A DNA stretch of 64,000 nucleotides from Bin5 sp965116395 (GCA_965116395.1 OZ220684.1:1922001-1986000), one strand, 5' to 3'; counted from the stretch's first letter, positions 8,119 to 17,900 are shown. The notes: generated by a model not told the origin, from the sequence alone. Numbers and translations: made by a program.

Positions 8119-10128
8119 TCACTGACTGGAAGGCTCTGCAGCCGGCCCAGAGGCCGACGCCTGCGTCTCTCCGCACTGGGCGGCGGACAAACAGAAAATG
8201 CTCTGACTTTCATCCGACAGCCGGACAGCATCCGGCGGGATATTCAGATGCTCGAACAGGCGGTGGGCGATGCGGCTGAAGATCGGCGTCGCTGTATAGG
8301 CTGCCCAGCGGCTGATGCCCGGGTCCGGCCGGTCCAGCTTCACCATTACGACAAACTGCGGGTCTTCGGCCGGCGCAAACCCGATAAAGCTGGCGATCGT
8401 CTCGTCCTGAATGTAGCCCTCTTCCGTGGCGATTTCCGCGGTACCGCTCTTACCGGCAACCCTATAGCCGGATACCTGGCCCATCTGGTTCCCATTATTA
8501 ACGACATGCACCATCATCTCTTTCATCCGAATTGCCGTTTCCGGGCTGATAACCTGGTAGACCATTGTCGGCTGGGTCACCATAGCGTAGTCGTTGGCTA
8601 TCCGGCTCTGCACAATGTGCGGTCGCATCAACTTGCCGCCGTTGGCGATGGCGGCCACTGCGCTGATCATCTGAATGGGTGTAACCGCAATGCCCTGGCC
8701 AAAGCTGTTGGTGGCCAGGTCGGATACGCCCCAGTTCGGGGCTTCGGTATTTCTGACCTGGCCGGACGCTTCACCGCTCAGGTCGACTTTTGTTTCAGTG
8801 CCAAATCCGAAACGGGTGACATAATCGTAGAAAATCTCGGCGCCGACCTTCTGCGCGATCTGAACGGTAATCACATTGTTGGAATGGGCCACGGCGTCAG
8901 CGACCGACAGTTCGCCGACAGCCTTGCGGTCACTGTTTTGAATCGTGTGGCCTTCCACGGAGATTGCGCCGGTATCGACGAAAACGCTCGACTCCTCGAC
9001 TGCGTCGATATCAAGGGCGGCTGCGACCGTGATCAGTTTAAATACCGACCCCGGTTCAAATTGGGCGCTGATTGCTACATTCGTGAATGTGCTGGGGTCC
9101 CCTTCCTCGAAGCTGTTGCCGTCGAAAGTCGGCCAGTTGGCCATCCCCAGAATCGCGCCCGTTTTTGGGTCCATGACAATGACCGTGCCTGACTCGGCCC
9201 GGTAGAGGTTGACCCCTACGCGCAACTCCTCTTCGATGATATGCTGGACGGTGCGGTCGATGGTCAACACCAGGCCCTTGCCATTGCCGCTGGGCAGAAA
9301 GCGCAGGATGTTATCGTCAAGCTCTGCACGGGGCAGTTGGCGTCCCGGCGGAAGACCAACGCCATCACTGGACAGAAAGTTCCGATAGTAGCGCTCGACA
9401 CCCAGCACCGGCACCCGTTCAGCATTGAGAAATCCCAGAATCTGGCTGCCAAGCATTCCCTGTGGATAGAAGCGTCGGGGATGGGCCGCGATGTGGATAT
9501 GCTCCAGCAGGAAATCCCTTTCGGACAATCGCTGCTGCCGTTCGGCGAGCAGCTGTTGACCCTTATCAAAATCGATATCGGGCGCAATAATCAGATAGTC
9601 CCTGTCGCTGTTTTCCGTCAACAGATTTTCAATCTGAAGAGGAGGGACACCGATGCCGTACGCGAGCCGTTGCGCGATTTCACCGAAATCAGCTGACGAG
9701 ATAAATTTGGGCGTTGCCGTGATCCGGTACGTGAACCGGTCGGCGGCGAGCAGATTGCCGTCACGATCGACGATCACCCCCCACGAGGTGGTGTCATCAA
9801 CCGTATTGCGTCCGGATGCCACCGCCTTGGGCGGCTCGTATTGCTGCCAGCCCATAACCTGCATGTCCAGCAACCGCAGAATCAACAGCAGCAGCGGCCC
9901 GGTCAGCAAGACTCCGATAAAGCCGATACGCCATATTTTGGAGACTTCGTCTGCCGCAGTGGGCTGCTGGCCGCGCTCCTGTTCAAGAGGGGCGCGATCG
10001 GACACTGCCCGGTTCAGGGCACTACTGTCGAGGCCGCCGGCCCCATCTTCGGGCACTTGGCGGCTGGAAAATAGAGGGCCGAAGCCGTGTCCACTTGCGG
10101 GACGGGCGGCTCGGTTCCGTGCACGCAT
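8119..10128 (-). CDS. ftsI: FtsI-type class B penicillin-binding protein (transpeptidase)
   Basis: This septal transpeptidase cross-links peptidoglycan and is membrane-anchored by one N-terminal helix (GVLLTGPLLLLILRLLDM). The chosen ATG at 10128 has GGAGAG seven bases upstream; a GTG at 10158 would add ten residues but lacks such a site. The dimerisation domain precedes the penicillin-binding domain, which shows SVFK (active-site serine, in EPGSVFKLITV), SNN (AHSNNVITVQ) and KSGT (VAGKSGTAEIA). No PASTA repeats are visible. The cytoplasmic N-terminal segment and the last 25 residues coincide with copies of the palindromic element (SSRQVPEDGAGG at the N-terminus). The gene sits between ftsL-like and murF; murE, normally next, is absent. 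Confidence 0.93.
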   Translation of the reverse strand: MRARNRAARPASGHGFGPLFSSRQVPEDGAGGLDSSALNRAVSDRAPLEQERGQQPTAADEVSKIWRIGFIGVLLTGPLLLLILRLLDMQVMGWQQYEPPKAVASGRNTVDDTTSWGVIVDRDGNLLAADRFTYRITATPKFISSADFGEIAQRLAYGIGVPPLQIENLLTENSDRDYLIIAPDIDFDKGQQLLAERQQRLSERDFLLEHIHIAAHPRRFYPQGMLGSQILGFLNAERVPVLGVERYYRNFLSSDGVGLPPGRQLPRAELDDNILRFLPSGNGKGLVLTIDRTVQHIIEEELRVGVNLYRAESGTVIVMDPKTGAILGMANWPTFDGNSFEEGDPSTFTNVAISAQFEPGSVFKLITVAAALDIDAVEESSVFVDTGAISVEGHTIQNSDRKAVGELSVADAVAHSNNVITVQIAQKVGAEIFYDYVTRFGFGTETKVDLSGEASGQVRNTEAPNWGVSDLATNSFGQGIAVTPIQMISAVAAIANGGKLMRPHIVQSRIANDYAMVTQPTMVYQVISPETAIRMKEMMVHVVNNGNQMGQVSGYRVAGKSGTAEIATEEGYIQDETIASFIGFAPAEDPQFVVMVKLDRPDPGISRWAAYTATPIFSRIAHRLFEHLNIPPDAVRLSDESQSIFCLSAAQCGETQASASGPAAEPSSQ
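8150..8192 (+). repeat. Dispersed palindromic element, copy 3 (ftsI 3' end)
   Basis: Left arm GAGGCCGACGCC and right arm CTGGGCGGCGGACAAAC. It overlaps the last codons of ftsI, which read SAAQCGETQASAS in the minus frame. Confidence 0.6.
10030..10070 (+). repeat. Dispersed palindromic element, copy 4 (ftsI N-terminal region)
   Basis: GAGGCCGCCGGCCCCATC then TTCGGGCACTTGGCGGCTGG, inside the 5' part of ftsI. In the minus frame it encodes SSRQVPEDGAGGLDS in the cytoplasmic segment before the membrane anchor, and the frame stays open. Confidence 0.75.
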
Positions 10129-10180
10129 CCAGGGTCTCTCCAAAACTACGGTGGTCACGAAACTCTGACCACTAACTTCA

Positions 10181-10220
10181 ACGCCGCCGACGCCATCTTC
10201 GGGCGCTTGGCGGCGGGAAT
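10181..10220 (+). repeat. Dispersed palindromic element, copy 5 (ftsL-ftsI gap)
   Basis: The cleanest copy: ACGCCGCCGACGCCATC and GGGCGCTTGGCGGCGGG. The arms GCCGCC/GGCGGC and the inner CGCC/GGCG can fold into a hairpin. It fills most of the gap between the ftsL-like gene and ftsI. Confidence 0.75.
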
Positions 10221-10222
10221 TA

Positions 10223-10966
10223 TCAGCGTTGTTTCAACTGGCCCAGGATAAAATCGCTGGCCCGTTCGAGCAGCGGATCGCTCCATAGGCGGACAGACTG
10301 CCAGCCTTCGTTGACCTGTTGTTGCCAGCCGGACACATACTGCTCGAATTCCGCTGCCGGGAGCCGTTCGGTCACAGACCAGAAGGACGGCTCGTCCGCA
10401 GCGGGTACATTCGTCCCGGCGCCGGCAGGACCCGTCGTATCAGTCGCGGGGCGCCGTTGCGCTGTCCCCGGGCCACCGGTTGGGTTGGCAGAGAACTCTG
10501 TCTGTTCCCCTGCCTTTGCCGGTGGCTGATCGACAGTGAGCGAATTCACTGTCTGCCGGCTCGTTTGCTGTCCAGCGCCCGATCCACTGGAATCGGCGGC
10601 AGCCACAGCGGCGCCGCTCGCCTTATACGGGCTCGGGATGTAGTTGCGTTCCAGAGCCGGACGAAAGTCGAGTTGGACCGCCCGCGTTTGCACCTGTTCC
10701 AGCGTTGTGCGCTGGCCAATTTGCCACAGCAGTTCAGCATTCCTCTGTTCAACGAGGCTGAACTGTACCCGCAGTGCCTCCAACTCGCCGCGCGCCTGCG
10801 TAATCCGCAGCGAGGTCCAGACCTGAAAAACAGCCAGTCCGCAAACGACCGTCAAAGCCAGCACAAAGAGGAGGTACCCTCTCAGCGTCTGCGGCAAGGG
10901 CACGATATCATCGAGCCATACCAAACCGCGCAGAACTCGAAAGCGGGACTGATTGGATGGTTGCAT
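10223..10966 (-). CDS. FtsL-like division protein
   Basis: From the ATG at 10966 the product is 247 residues: a short basic cytoplasmic start, one transmembrane helix (YLLFVLALTVVCGLAVFQVW, about residues 31-50), a coiled-coil stretch (ITQARGELEALRVQFSLVEQ and onward) and a Pro/Ala/Thr-rich tail with a charged end. That plan and the position between rsmH and ftsI match FtsL/DivIC, small bitopic proteins that recruit the septal polymerase. FtsL is usually about 100-120 residues, so the polar tail is an extra. A GGAGG-rich stretch lies about 17 bases upstream of this ATG; the frame stays open to a TTG at 11104. The name is an inference from topology and context, not from conserved residues. Confidence 0.7.
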   Translation of the reverse strand: MQPSNQSRFRVLRGLVWLDDIVPLPQTLRGYLLFVLALTVVCGLAVFQVWTSLRITQARGELEALRVQFSLVEQRNAELLWQIGQRTTLEQVQTRAVQLDFRPALERNYIPSPYKASGAAVAAADSSGSGAGQQTSRQTVNSLTVDQPPAKAGEQTEFSANPTGGPGTAQRRPATDTTGPAGAGTNVPAADEPSFWSVTERLPAAEFEQYVSGWQQQVNEGWQSVRLWSDPLLERASDFILGQLKQR

Positions 10967-11156
10967 GCTGTTAGGTCCCCAGCCTCCTTCCTCCCTCGCT
11001 TCTCCCCGGTCGGCTGGGCGCCAAACCTGCTCGTCATTGTTGCGCTGCGCCCCTGTTTGAGAAGGGCGCCCGGCGCGGTGCAGATTTATGGTCGGTGTTG
11101 GCAAAAGCTTTATCCTGCTGAATCACGCACAACAAACACACGGCCAGACAGCTCAA

Positions 11157-12260
11157 TCACAGTTCGGGCAATTTTTCGGCGATGCGCAGCCTGGCCGAAC
11201 GACTGCGGGGGTTTCTCTCGATTTCAGCGGCTGTCGGCACAATCGGTTTTTTGTTACATATCGCCAGAACGGGAATCTGCTCCTGACCACCGGTCGGCAG
11301 AGTCGGATCGGGCCGAAATTTCCTGGCGTTGTCACGCATCCATTCCTTGACCAACCGGTCTTCCAGACTGTGAAAAGAGATAATTGCAACCCGTCCTCCA
11401 GGCCGCAGCAGTGGAGGAATTTGCGGCAGGGTCCGCTCGATCTGTCCCAGTTCGTCGTTGACCGCGATGCGCAGCGCCTGAAATGTACGGGTGGCCGGAT
11501 GGATTTTCTGTCGGCCGCGGCGGCGCACTGCCCTGCGTACAATGTCCGCCAGTTCAGCGGTTGTCGAAACCGGGCGATTGGCAACGATGGCACGCGCTAT
11601 CGGGCGGCTCTGTCGTTCCTCTCCATACTGGTACAGGATGTCGGCAATCTCCTCCCAACTTCTGCTGTTTATCAGGTCGGCTGCGCTGAACCCTGTAGAT
11701 GGATCGAAGCGCATGTCCAGAGGGCCGTCGTGCCGAAACGCAAACCCGCGCGCCGGCGTATCCAGTTGAAAACTGCTGAGGCCCAGATCAAGCAGAATAC
11801 CGTCAACCCCGGTAAAGTCCCGCTGGCGGGCGATTTCGCCTATCTGGTCAAACGGCGCCTGGGCCACGCTCAATCTGCCGGCACTGATTTCGTCGGGAAA
11901 GCGCTTCCCAACTCGTCGGATGGCCGCGGGATCAACATCCAAACCCAGTATTTTCCCGTCGCCGACCCCATCTTTGGGAACTTGGCGGCGGGCCTTTAGC
12001 CCACCGCCAATCTTATCTACATAAGATTCTTGATGCGCCCCTGTTCCGGCGAGGCACGTATGATGCAGCAGAAGTTGGGTATGGCCGCCACCGCCCAGGG
12101 TTCCGTCGATGAAACGTCCCCCCGCTTGAACGTTCAGGCCGGTCAGTACTTCATCCGGCAGAACGGGGCTGTGCTGCAGACCCTTCTGCTCACCAGAGAC
12201 GTCTTGCATGCCCGCCGCGGGTCGGCGCGGTACCGATCGCTCAGACTCCCAAGGCGGCAA
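11157..12260 (-). CDS. rsmH: RsmH, 16S rRNA m4C1402 methyltransferase
   Basis: RsmH (MraW) methylates N4 of C1402 in 16S rRNA using S-adenosylmethionine. Visible motifs are HSPVLPDEVLTGL, the SAM-binding FIDGTLGGGGHTQLLL, the acidic strand GLDVDPAAIR, LDLGLSSFQLD and ARGFAFRHDGPLDMR, and near the end GGRVAIISFHSLEDRLVK. The TTG start at 12260 has GGAGAGGA just upstream and overlaps mraZ by 20 bases; an ATG at 12209 is the alternative. The 367 residues exceed the usual 310-320 because of an in-frame insert of about 37 residues between the glycine motif and the acidic strand, which contains ARRQVPKDGVGDG and coincides with palindromic element copy 6. Confidence 0.95.
   Translation of the reverse strand: MPPWESERSVPRRPAAGMQDVSGEQKGLQHSPVLPDEVLTGLNVQAGGRFIDGTLGGGGHTQLLLHHTCLAGTGAHQESYVDKIGGGLKARRQVPKDGVGDGKILGLDVDPAAIRRVGKRFPDEISAGRLSVAQAPFDQIGEIARQRDFTGVDGILLDLGLSSFQLDTPARGFAFRHDGPLDMRFDPSTGFSAADLINSRSWEEIADILYQYGEERQSRPIARAIVANRPVSTTAELADIVRRAVRRRGRQKIHPATRTFQALRIAVNDELGQIERTLPQIPPLLRPGGRVAIISFHSLEDRLVKEWMRDNARKFRPDPTLPTGGQEQIPVLAICNKKPIVPTAAEIERNPRSRSARLRIAEKLPEL
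11957..11994 (+). repeat. Dispersed palindromic element, copy 6 (inside rsmH)
   Basis: CGTCGCCGACCCCATCTT and CTTGGCGGCGGGCC within rsmH, encoding ARRQVPKDGVGDG in the minus frame at the site of a family-atypical insertion. Confidence 0.75.
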
Positions 12261-12666
12261 AGAGATCCTCTCCGAGCTGCAAGGGCGTCAGCATCTGCTC
12301 CTCCCACTGGGCCGGGTTCCAGAGCTCAATGTATGTATTCATCCCGGCGATAATCACCTCGTTCTCGATGCCGGCGAACTCCCGCAGGCGTTGGCTGATC
12401 AGGATGCGCCCTTGCCGATCGGGTTTCAGATCTTCGGCGGCGCTGAACAGTGCCCGCCGCAGTTGCGCGGTACGCTGGTCGATCAGCGGCAGCGCGCTGA
12501 CCCGAGCCGCAACATTCTGCCATTCTTCAAGTGGCATCATCATCAGGCAGCCGCCGGTAGGGTTACGCGTCACCACCAGACCGGGCATGAGCCGGTGCCG
12601 GAATTTGGCAGGAATCGTGACCCGCCCTTTACTATCCAGGTTGTGACTGAACTCACCGAGAAACAT
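12241..12666 (-). CDS. mraZ: MraZ, transcriptional regulator of the dcw cluster
   Basis: The 141-residue protein carries two SpoVT/AbrB-like MraZ repeats, the first opening with FLGEFSHNLDSKGRVTIPAK and the second with ADLKPDRQGRILISQRL-like sequence. The DSKGR and DRQGR signatures are those of the family, and the length is standard. MraZ forms ring-shaped oligomers and represses its own operon by binding TGGGN repeats upstream. Three such boxes lie at 12826-12850, about 160 bases from this start codon. It is the first gene of the cluster, as usual. Confidence 0.96.
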   Translation of the reverse strand: MFLGEFSHNLDSKGRVTIPAKFRHRLMPGLVVTRNPTGGCLMMMPLEEWQNVAARVSALPLIDQRTAQLRRALFSAAEDLKPDRQGRILISQRLREFAGIENEVIIAGMNTYIELWNPAQWEEQMLTPLQLGEDLFAALGV

Positions 12667-12825
12667 AATTTTCCGAATAGTTACTCTGTGCGCATCCCGT
12701 TAGAGCCGGGGCGCATCTAACATCTCGCTTCAACAGATTTGTCAGGGAAAGTGAAGAATATTTCGGCGGCAAATGGGTGGGCCAAAGCGCAACACGAAAG
12801 TCTCTTCAGAATGTTAGGGGAAACG

Positions 12826-12850
12826 CCCCACTTTCTCCCATATTGTCCCA
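12826..12850 (-). promoter_or_regulatory. MraZ operator: three TGGGN boxes
   Basis: On the minus strand the sequence reads TGGGA, five bases, TGGGA, five bases, TGGGG. The known MraZ target is direct TGGGN repeats with 5-base spacers. A possible promoter overlaps it (TTGTGC, 17 bases, GACAAT), which would fit autorepression. Confidence 0.75.
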
Positions 12851-13918
12851 TAGCAAAAACGATAGCACAAAACGTATTCTGACAAAAACGGATGTGATCC
12901 TTCCCAGAAACAGTTTCAGCCGCAGATTGCTTTCGAACTCGGGGCCATCCGAGAATTCAAATTCCGGACCATTCATTCCGGTTGTTTTGTCGTCGCTGGC
13001 AGGCTTATGAGCCAGCATTCTGACTCTCTTTTTGGCTGTCTGTTATCTGGTGAAAGGTGTATTTCTGCCGTTCGACGCGACCATAGATCAGATTGCCGAA
13101 ATCCAGCGACTCTCGCCGGAGATTTGTTAGAAGTAGACCGCGATAATTGGATGGATTCGGCGTGTCAGTTCACGTGTGCGGCCAGCGGGCCTTTTATATC
13201 GTAGGCATATCGTATGTAAATTGCCCAGGACTCATATCAGGTCTGTTTCAGGAGCGTTCGCGGGGGCCTGCGCCCATAGCCAGCTGAGCTGCACGGAAGT
13301 CGCCGAAACCGGGTCGCTCAGGGGGAGAAATTTGACTTCGAGGGCAGGGATGGACATGCGGCGCCGATGGCGGAAGGCGTAGGCCGGGCGCGATTTCAGC
13401 GGCTGTTTTTGGCCTTGTCCGGACGCTTGTTTACACTCTTCTGCTTACTTCGAGACTGCTGAGCCGAGGTCGGTTCGCGACCCTGTGCCAGGCAGACGAA
13501 GATGCGCTCTCGCTGCCTGCTATGGGCGGTCGGACCTGCGGCCCTCCCTTATGCGGGAGAAGACCGCCGGCAACGTCCTCCTCGTGAACACGCCGACCGA
13601 ATCTTACGCTTTCATCGCAGCATGCCGGCTGCCAACCACGGCTGCGGCCAACCAGATGCTTAACGGAATAGCCTGAACGCCGGCCGGGTTGAAGGAATGC
13701 TCATATGAGACAAAGGTTGGTCAAGGAAGGGATTACAGATGGTATAAAAGACCGCAAAGACATACTCAAGCAGGCCTGAGAATCCTCCAGTCCTGTAAGT
13801 GAGGATTCCGGCATTCTGGCCCTCCTCCCGATCCCAGTACCTTGTAGGAGTTTGGTTACCAGTTGCCAGAAATGCAGCGACTTAGCCGGAAAGAGAATCT
13901 GTCTTGAACAGAGTTTCA

Positions 13919-14011
13919 TCATCGCCGCGATTGAGGCTGTATTATTGCGTATCCGGTTGGCTGGCGTCAGGTTGGTATGGCGCACTGCTGGAATGAGGGC
14001 GTAAGGACGGT
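13919..14011. repeat. Diverged repeat pair, member 1
   Basis: Similar to 24251-24347 over about 93 bases, including ATTGCGTAT, CGGTTGGC and GCTGGAATG in the same order. In both copies the 77-base repeat follows: directly here, about 350 bases further on in the other copy. Both read as short related peptides (LLRIRLAG and RLRIRLAA), so a gene remnant is possible. Confidence 0.55.
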
Positions 14012-14086
14012 GAGGCATGTTTTTGTAGGGGGGCGTTGCGGGGGCGCAGCCCCTGCACAAGGGAGGGCCGAAGGCCCGACCGCCCA
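14009..14086. repeat. 77-base dispersed repeat, copy 1
   Basis: Almost identical to 24698-24774 (one mismatch seen). It contains GGGGGCGCAGCCCCTGC and the hairpin GGGCCGAAGGCCC. It starts ATGTTTTTGTAGGGGGG after GTGAGG. Confidence 0.85.
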
Positions 14087-14093
14087 TACTACA

Positions 14094-14135
14094 GGGGTCA
14101 GGGGTCAGCGGTCAGGGGTCAGCGGTCAGGGGAGA
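14094..14135. repeat. Heptamer tandem array (GGGGTCA/GCGGTCA)
   Basis: Six consecutive 7-base units: GGGGTCA, GGGGTCA, GCGGTCA, GGGGTCA, GCGGTCA, GGGGAGA. Confidence 0.85.
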
Positions 14136-14360
14136 GGGTTGCGGTTCAGTTGCGGCTGAGTAGTTACCCAGAAACTCAGAACTTGAATGAGAGCGCACAC
14201 GGGGTATGGCTGAGTAGCTTCCGATATCCAGAAGAACCGCGGCCGCCGCCCAATGAGGTTACCAGGAACGGGAAGCTGAAAACGCAGATGAATTTGCATA
14301 CAAGGTATGGCTGTTTACCTGTTTCCAAGAAACTGAAATATATCCGTTAACATCAGGATT

Positions 14361-14389
14361 TTGACAAGGCTTCGCGTATGCCTTATACT
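14361..14389 (+). promoter_or_regulatory. Strong promoter of rpoBC
   Basis: Consensus -35 TTGACA (14361-14366), 17-base spacer, -10 TATACT (14384-14389). Transcription would start near 14396 and give a leader of about 530 bases before rpoB. Confidence 0.75.
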
Positions 14390-14494
14390 TTATAGTTCAG
14401 GGTGAGAACTGGTTGGCTCGGTTCCGTTTGTTACCTGCAGACCTCAAATGTGGGGGACCGTACCAGAACGCAAGTAGCTGGCACAATCTCCGCT

Positions 14495-14556
14495 GAGGCC
14501 GCTGCCGATGCAAGACGCCGCCGACCGCTTTTACTGCGCGCTTGGCGGCGGGAGAA
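14495..14556 (+). repeat. Dispersed palindromic element, copy 7 (rpoB leader)
   Basis: Longer variant with GAGGCCGCTGCCGATGC at the left and GCGCTTGGCGGCGGGAGAAC at the right, within the untranslated leader of rpoB. Confidence 0.7.
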
Positions 14557-14740
14557 CATTCAACTGTTTATCGTTCACGTGTTTCGGCAAAGTGGAGAGA
14601 ACCAGCGGCAGCAAGATTCGCGAAGATTGGACAAACTCTGGAACTGCCATCCGGCATTGCGAGCCATGATCCGAACCCACAAGATTAAACCCCACCCCAA
14701 CAACGGACTCTACCCGCGGCTTAGGCGAATACAGCCATCT

Positions 14741-14788
14741 GGCCGCCGCCTGCGCTTTTGAACGCCAGGCGCTTGGCGGCGGACGAAC
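14741..14788 (+). repeat. Dispersed palindromic element, copy 8 (rpoB leader)
   Basis: GGCCGCCGCCTGCGC at the left and GGCGCTTGGCGGCGGACGAAC at the right (the final 19 bases match best); second copy in the rpoB leader. Confidence 0.65.
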
Positions 14789-14927
14789 GGTTTGGATACC
14801 GGCGCGTTCCGCCGCGAGAGGAGCTTGCATCTTCGTTTCTACAATCTTTAGGTGTAGTCCGGATTGACAGAAATTCGTGTAGGTTGGAGAGATCGGCGAC
14901 AGTGTACAGCAAAGGAGCATGCGCCAT

Positions 14928-17900
14928 ATGATTCATACTGCCCTTGGAAACGGTGTTGGCGCCAAGACGCAGCGGAAGTCCTATTCGCGGACTTCCAATT
15001 TGATCGAACTGCCCCGGCTCATCGAGATTCAGCTTCAGAGCTTTGAATGGTTCCGCACGCAAGGACTGAAAGAGCTTTTTGAAGAGATTTCGCCGATCGT
15101 CAGTTTCAACAAACATCTTGAACTGCATTTCGGCAACTTCCGCTTCGATGACGCCAAGCACACGGAGGAGGCCTGCCGGGTACGCGATATCACCTATTCC
15201 GCGCCGTTGTGGGTCGAGGTAAGACTCGTCAATAACGACACCGGTGAAATCAGTGAGCAAGAAGTCTTTATGGGCGATTTCCCACTGATGACCGATTCCG
15301 GCACTTTTATCGTCAATGGCAGTGAAAGGGTCGTGGTCAGTCAGTTGATTCGCTCGCCCGGGGTCTACTTCACGGTCGAAGAAGATCGCAGCACAGGGCG
15401 CGACCTGACCGGTACCAAGTTGATTCCCCTGCGGGGCGCCTGGCTGGAGTTCGAGACCAGCAAACGGGATATCGTCAGCGTCAAGGTCGATCGCAAACGC
15501 AAGTTGCCGGCAACAATTCTGCTGCGGGCCATCGGCTTCGGCACGGATGAAGAGATCCGGGAACTGTTCTCGGACGTTGATGACAATGAAGACCACCCGT
15601 TCATCGAGGCGACCCTGGAGCGGGACCCGACCGCGAATCCGACCGAGGACCGGCAGAAAGGGGTTGACGACGCGCTGCTTGAATTTTATAAGAAGCTGCG
15701 GCCCGGCGACCCGGCGACATTGGATAACGCGCGCAATTTTTTGCAGAATCTGCTCTTCACTCCCCGTCGTTACGACCTGGGGCGGGTGGGCCGTTACAAG
15801 CTCAATCGCAAGTTGGAGCAGGAGGAACCTCTCACCACGCGCATTCTGACAAACGAAGATATCGTGGCGGTCGTTCGCCGCATTATTGACATTAACAATG
15901 GCCGCGAGATGCCCGATGACATCGATCATCTGGGGAATCGGCGCATCAAGACGGTCGGTGAACTGATTCAGAGCCAGTTGCGCATCGGTCTCTTGCGCAT
16001 GGAGCGGGTCGTGCGCGAACGCATGTCGATCCGCGAGCCGGAGCAGGTGACGCCGCTGAGCCTGATTAACATTCGCCCGGTTGTGGCGGCCACACGGGAG
16101 TTTTTCGGCAGCAGCCAGTTGAGCCAGTTCATGGACCAGACCAACCCGCTCGCCGAGTTGACCCACAAGCGCCGTCTGAGCGCCTTGGGTCCCGGCGGCC
16201 TGCGCCGGGAGCGAGCCGGCTTCGACGTGCGCGACGTCCATTACAGCCACTACGGACGCATCTGTCCGATTGAAACGCCGGAAGGCCCCAATATCGGCCT
16301 GATTGGGTATCTGGCTACATATGGGCGCATCAATGATTTCGGCTTCATTGAAACGCCCTACCGCCGCGTCATAAATGCGGTAGAAAACCAGGTCGATGCG
16401 TTGACAGGACGCACGCTCGCCGAAGAAATCAGCGACCCCGACAGCGGCGAGCTTATCGCCGAAGTAGAGACGGAACTGACGCCGGAGCAGGCCGAGCGCA
16501 TCGCCGCTCTTGAAGACCTGACCGAGATCCGGGTGCGTCCTTTCGTAGGTGAAGAGGTCATCTATCTGAACGCCGATACCGAGGAGCGCTCCTCGATCGC
16601 CCAGGCTTCGACACCGCTGGACGATGCCGGCCACTTTCTCAATAGGCGCCCCTCTGTGCGCCAGGCCGAGGAGTTCCGCTTCGAAGAACCGCAGCGCATC
16701 CAATTTATGGACGTTTCGCCCAAACAGGTTGTGGGCGTTTCCGCTGCTTTGATTCCCTTTTTGGAGCACGATGATACCAACCGCGCATTGATGGGCTCCA
16801 ATATGCAGCGGCAGGCTGTGCCGCTGGTGCAGCCGGATGCGCCGATTGTCGGCACCGGCATGGAGTGGCAGGCTGCTGTTGATTCGGGCCAGGTGGTCGT
16901 CGCCCGCAAGGCTGGCGAGGCCATTCGCGTGGTCAATACTGAAATCGTCATCCAGGAGGAGGGCGGCACCGAGCATACCTATCCGCTGCGCAAGTACAAT
17001 CGCAGCAATCAGAGCACCTGCATCGATCAGCGTCCGACGATCCAAAAGGGAGACCTGGTTGAAGCCGGCACGGTGCTGGCAGACAGCTCTTCCACGCAGA
17101 ACGGCGAACTGGCGCTGGGGCAGAACGTGCTCGTGGCCTATATGAGTTGGGAAGGCGGCAACTACGAAGACGCCATCCTGGTCAGCGAACGGCTGGTCGA
17201 AAACGACAAATACACCTCTGTACATATTGAAAAGCACGAAATTGAAGCCAGAGAAACGAAACTTGGCCCGGAGGAGATCACCCGCGATATTCCCAACGTG
17301 GGTGAAGATGCGCTGCGACATCTGGATGAGGATGGCATCATCCGGATCGGCGCTGAAGTTGCCGCCGGAGACATTCTGGTTGGAAAAATAACGCCCAAGG
17401 GCGAGACCGAGCTGACGCCGGAAGAGAAGCTGCTGCGAGCGATTTTCGGCGAGAAGGCGCGTGAGGTAAAGGATAGCTCGCTGCGGCTCCCCCATGGTGA
17501 ACGCGGCAAGGTGGTGGATATCAAAGTATTCACGCGCGAAGATCACCAGGACATGCCCGCGGGGGTGGAAATGATGGTGCGCGTCAGCATCGCCCAGCGC
17601 CGCCGTCTGACCGAAGGCGACAAGATGGCCGGGCGGCATGGCAACAAAGGCGTAATCTCCCGGGTGGTACCCGTGGAAGACATGCCCTTTTTGGATGACG
17701 GCACACCGATCGACATTATCCTGAATCCACTGGGTGTGCCCGGACGCATGAATATCGGACAGGTTCTGGAGACCCATCTGGGATGGGCAGCCGACCGTCT
17801 CGGCTTCATGGCGGAAACGCCCGTATTCGACGGCGCACAGGAAGACGAGATCGAATCCGAGCTGGCGCGGGCCTGGTTGATCGACCAAGCCTGGCAGGAT

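Larger units (their letters stand above)
12667..14360. other. Long non-coding gap between mraZ and the rpoB promoter
   Basis: No convincing gene is visible on either strand: the open frames here lack conserved motifs and good ribosome binding sites. The stretch holds the mraZ control region, one member of a diverged repeat pair (13919-14011), a 77-base repeat (14009-14086) and a GGGGTCA heptamer array (14094-14135). Confidence 0.7.

Noticed and set aside
12806..13018. 70-residue minus-strand frame upstream of mraZ
   Set aside because: It covers the MraZ operator, has no ribosome binding site and has a repetitive, non-family peptide.
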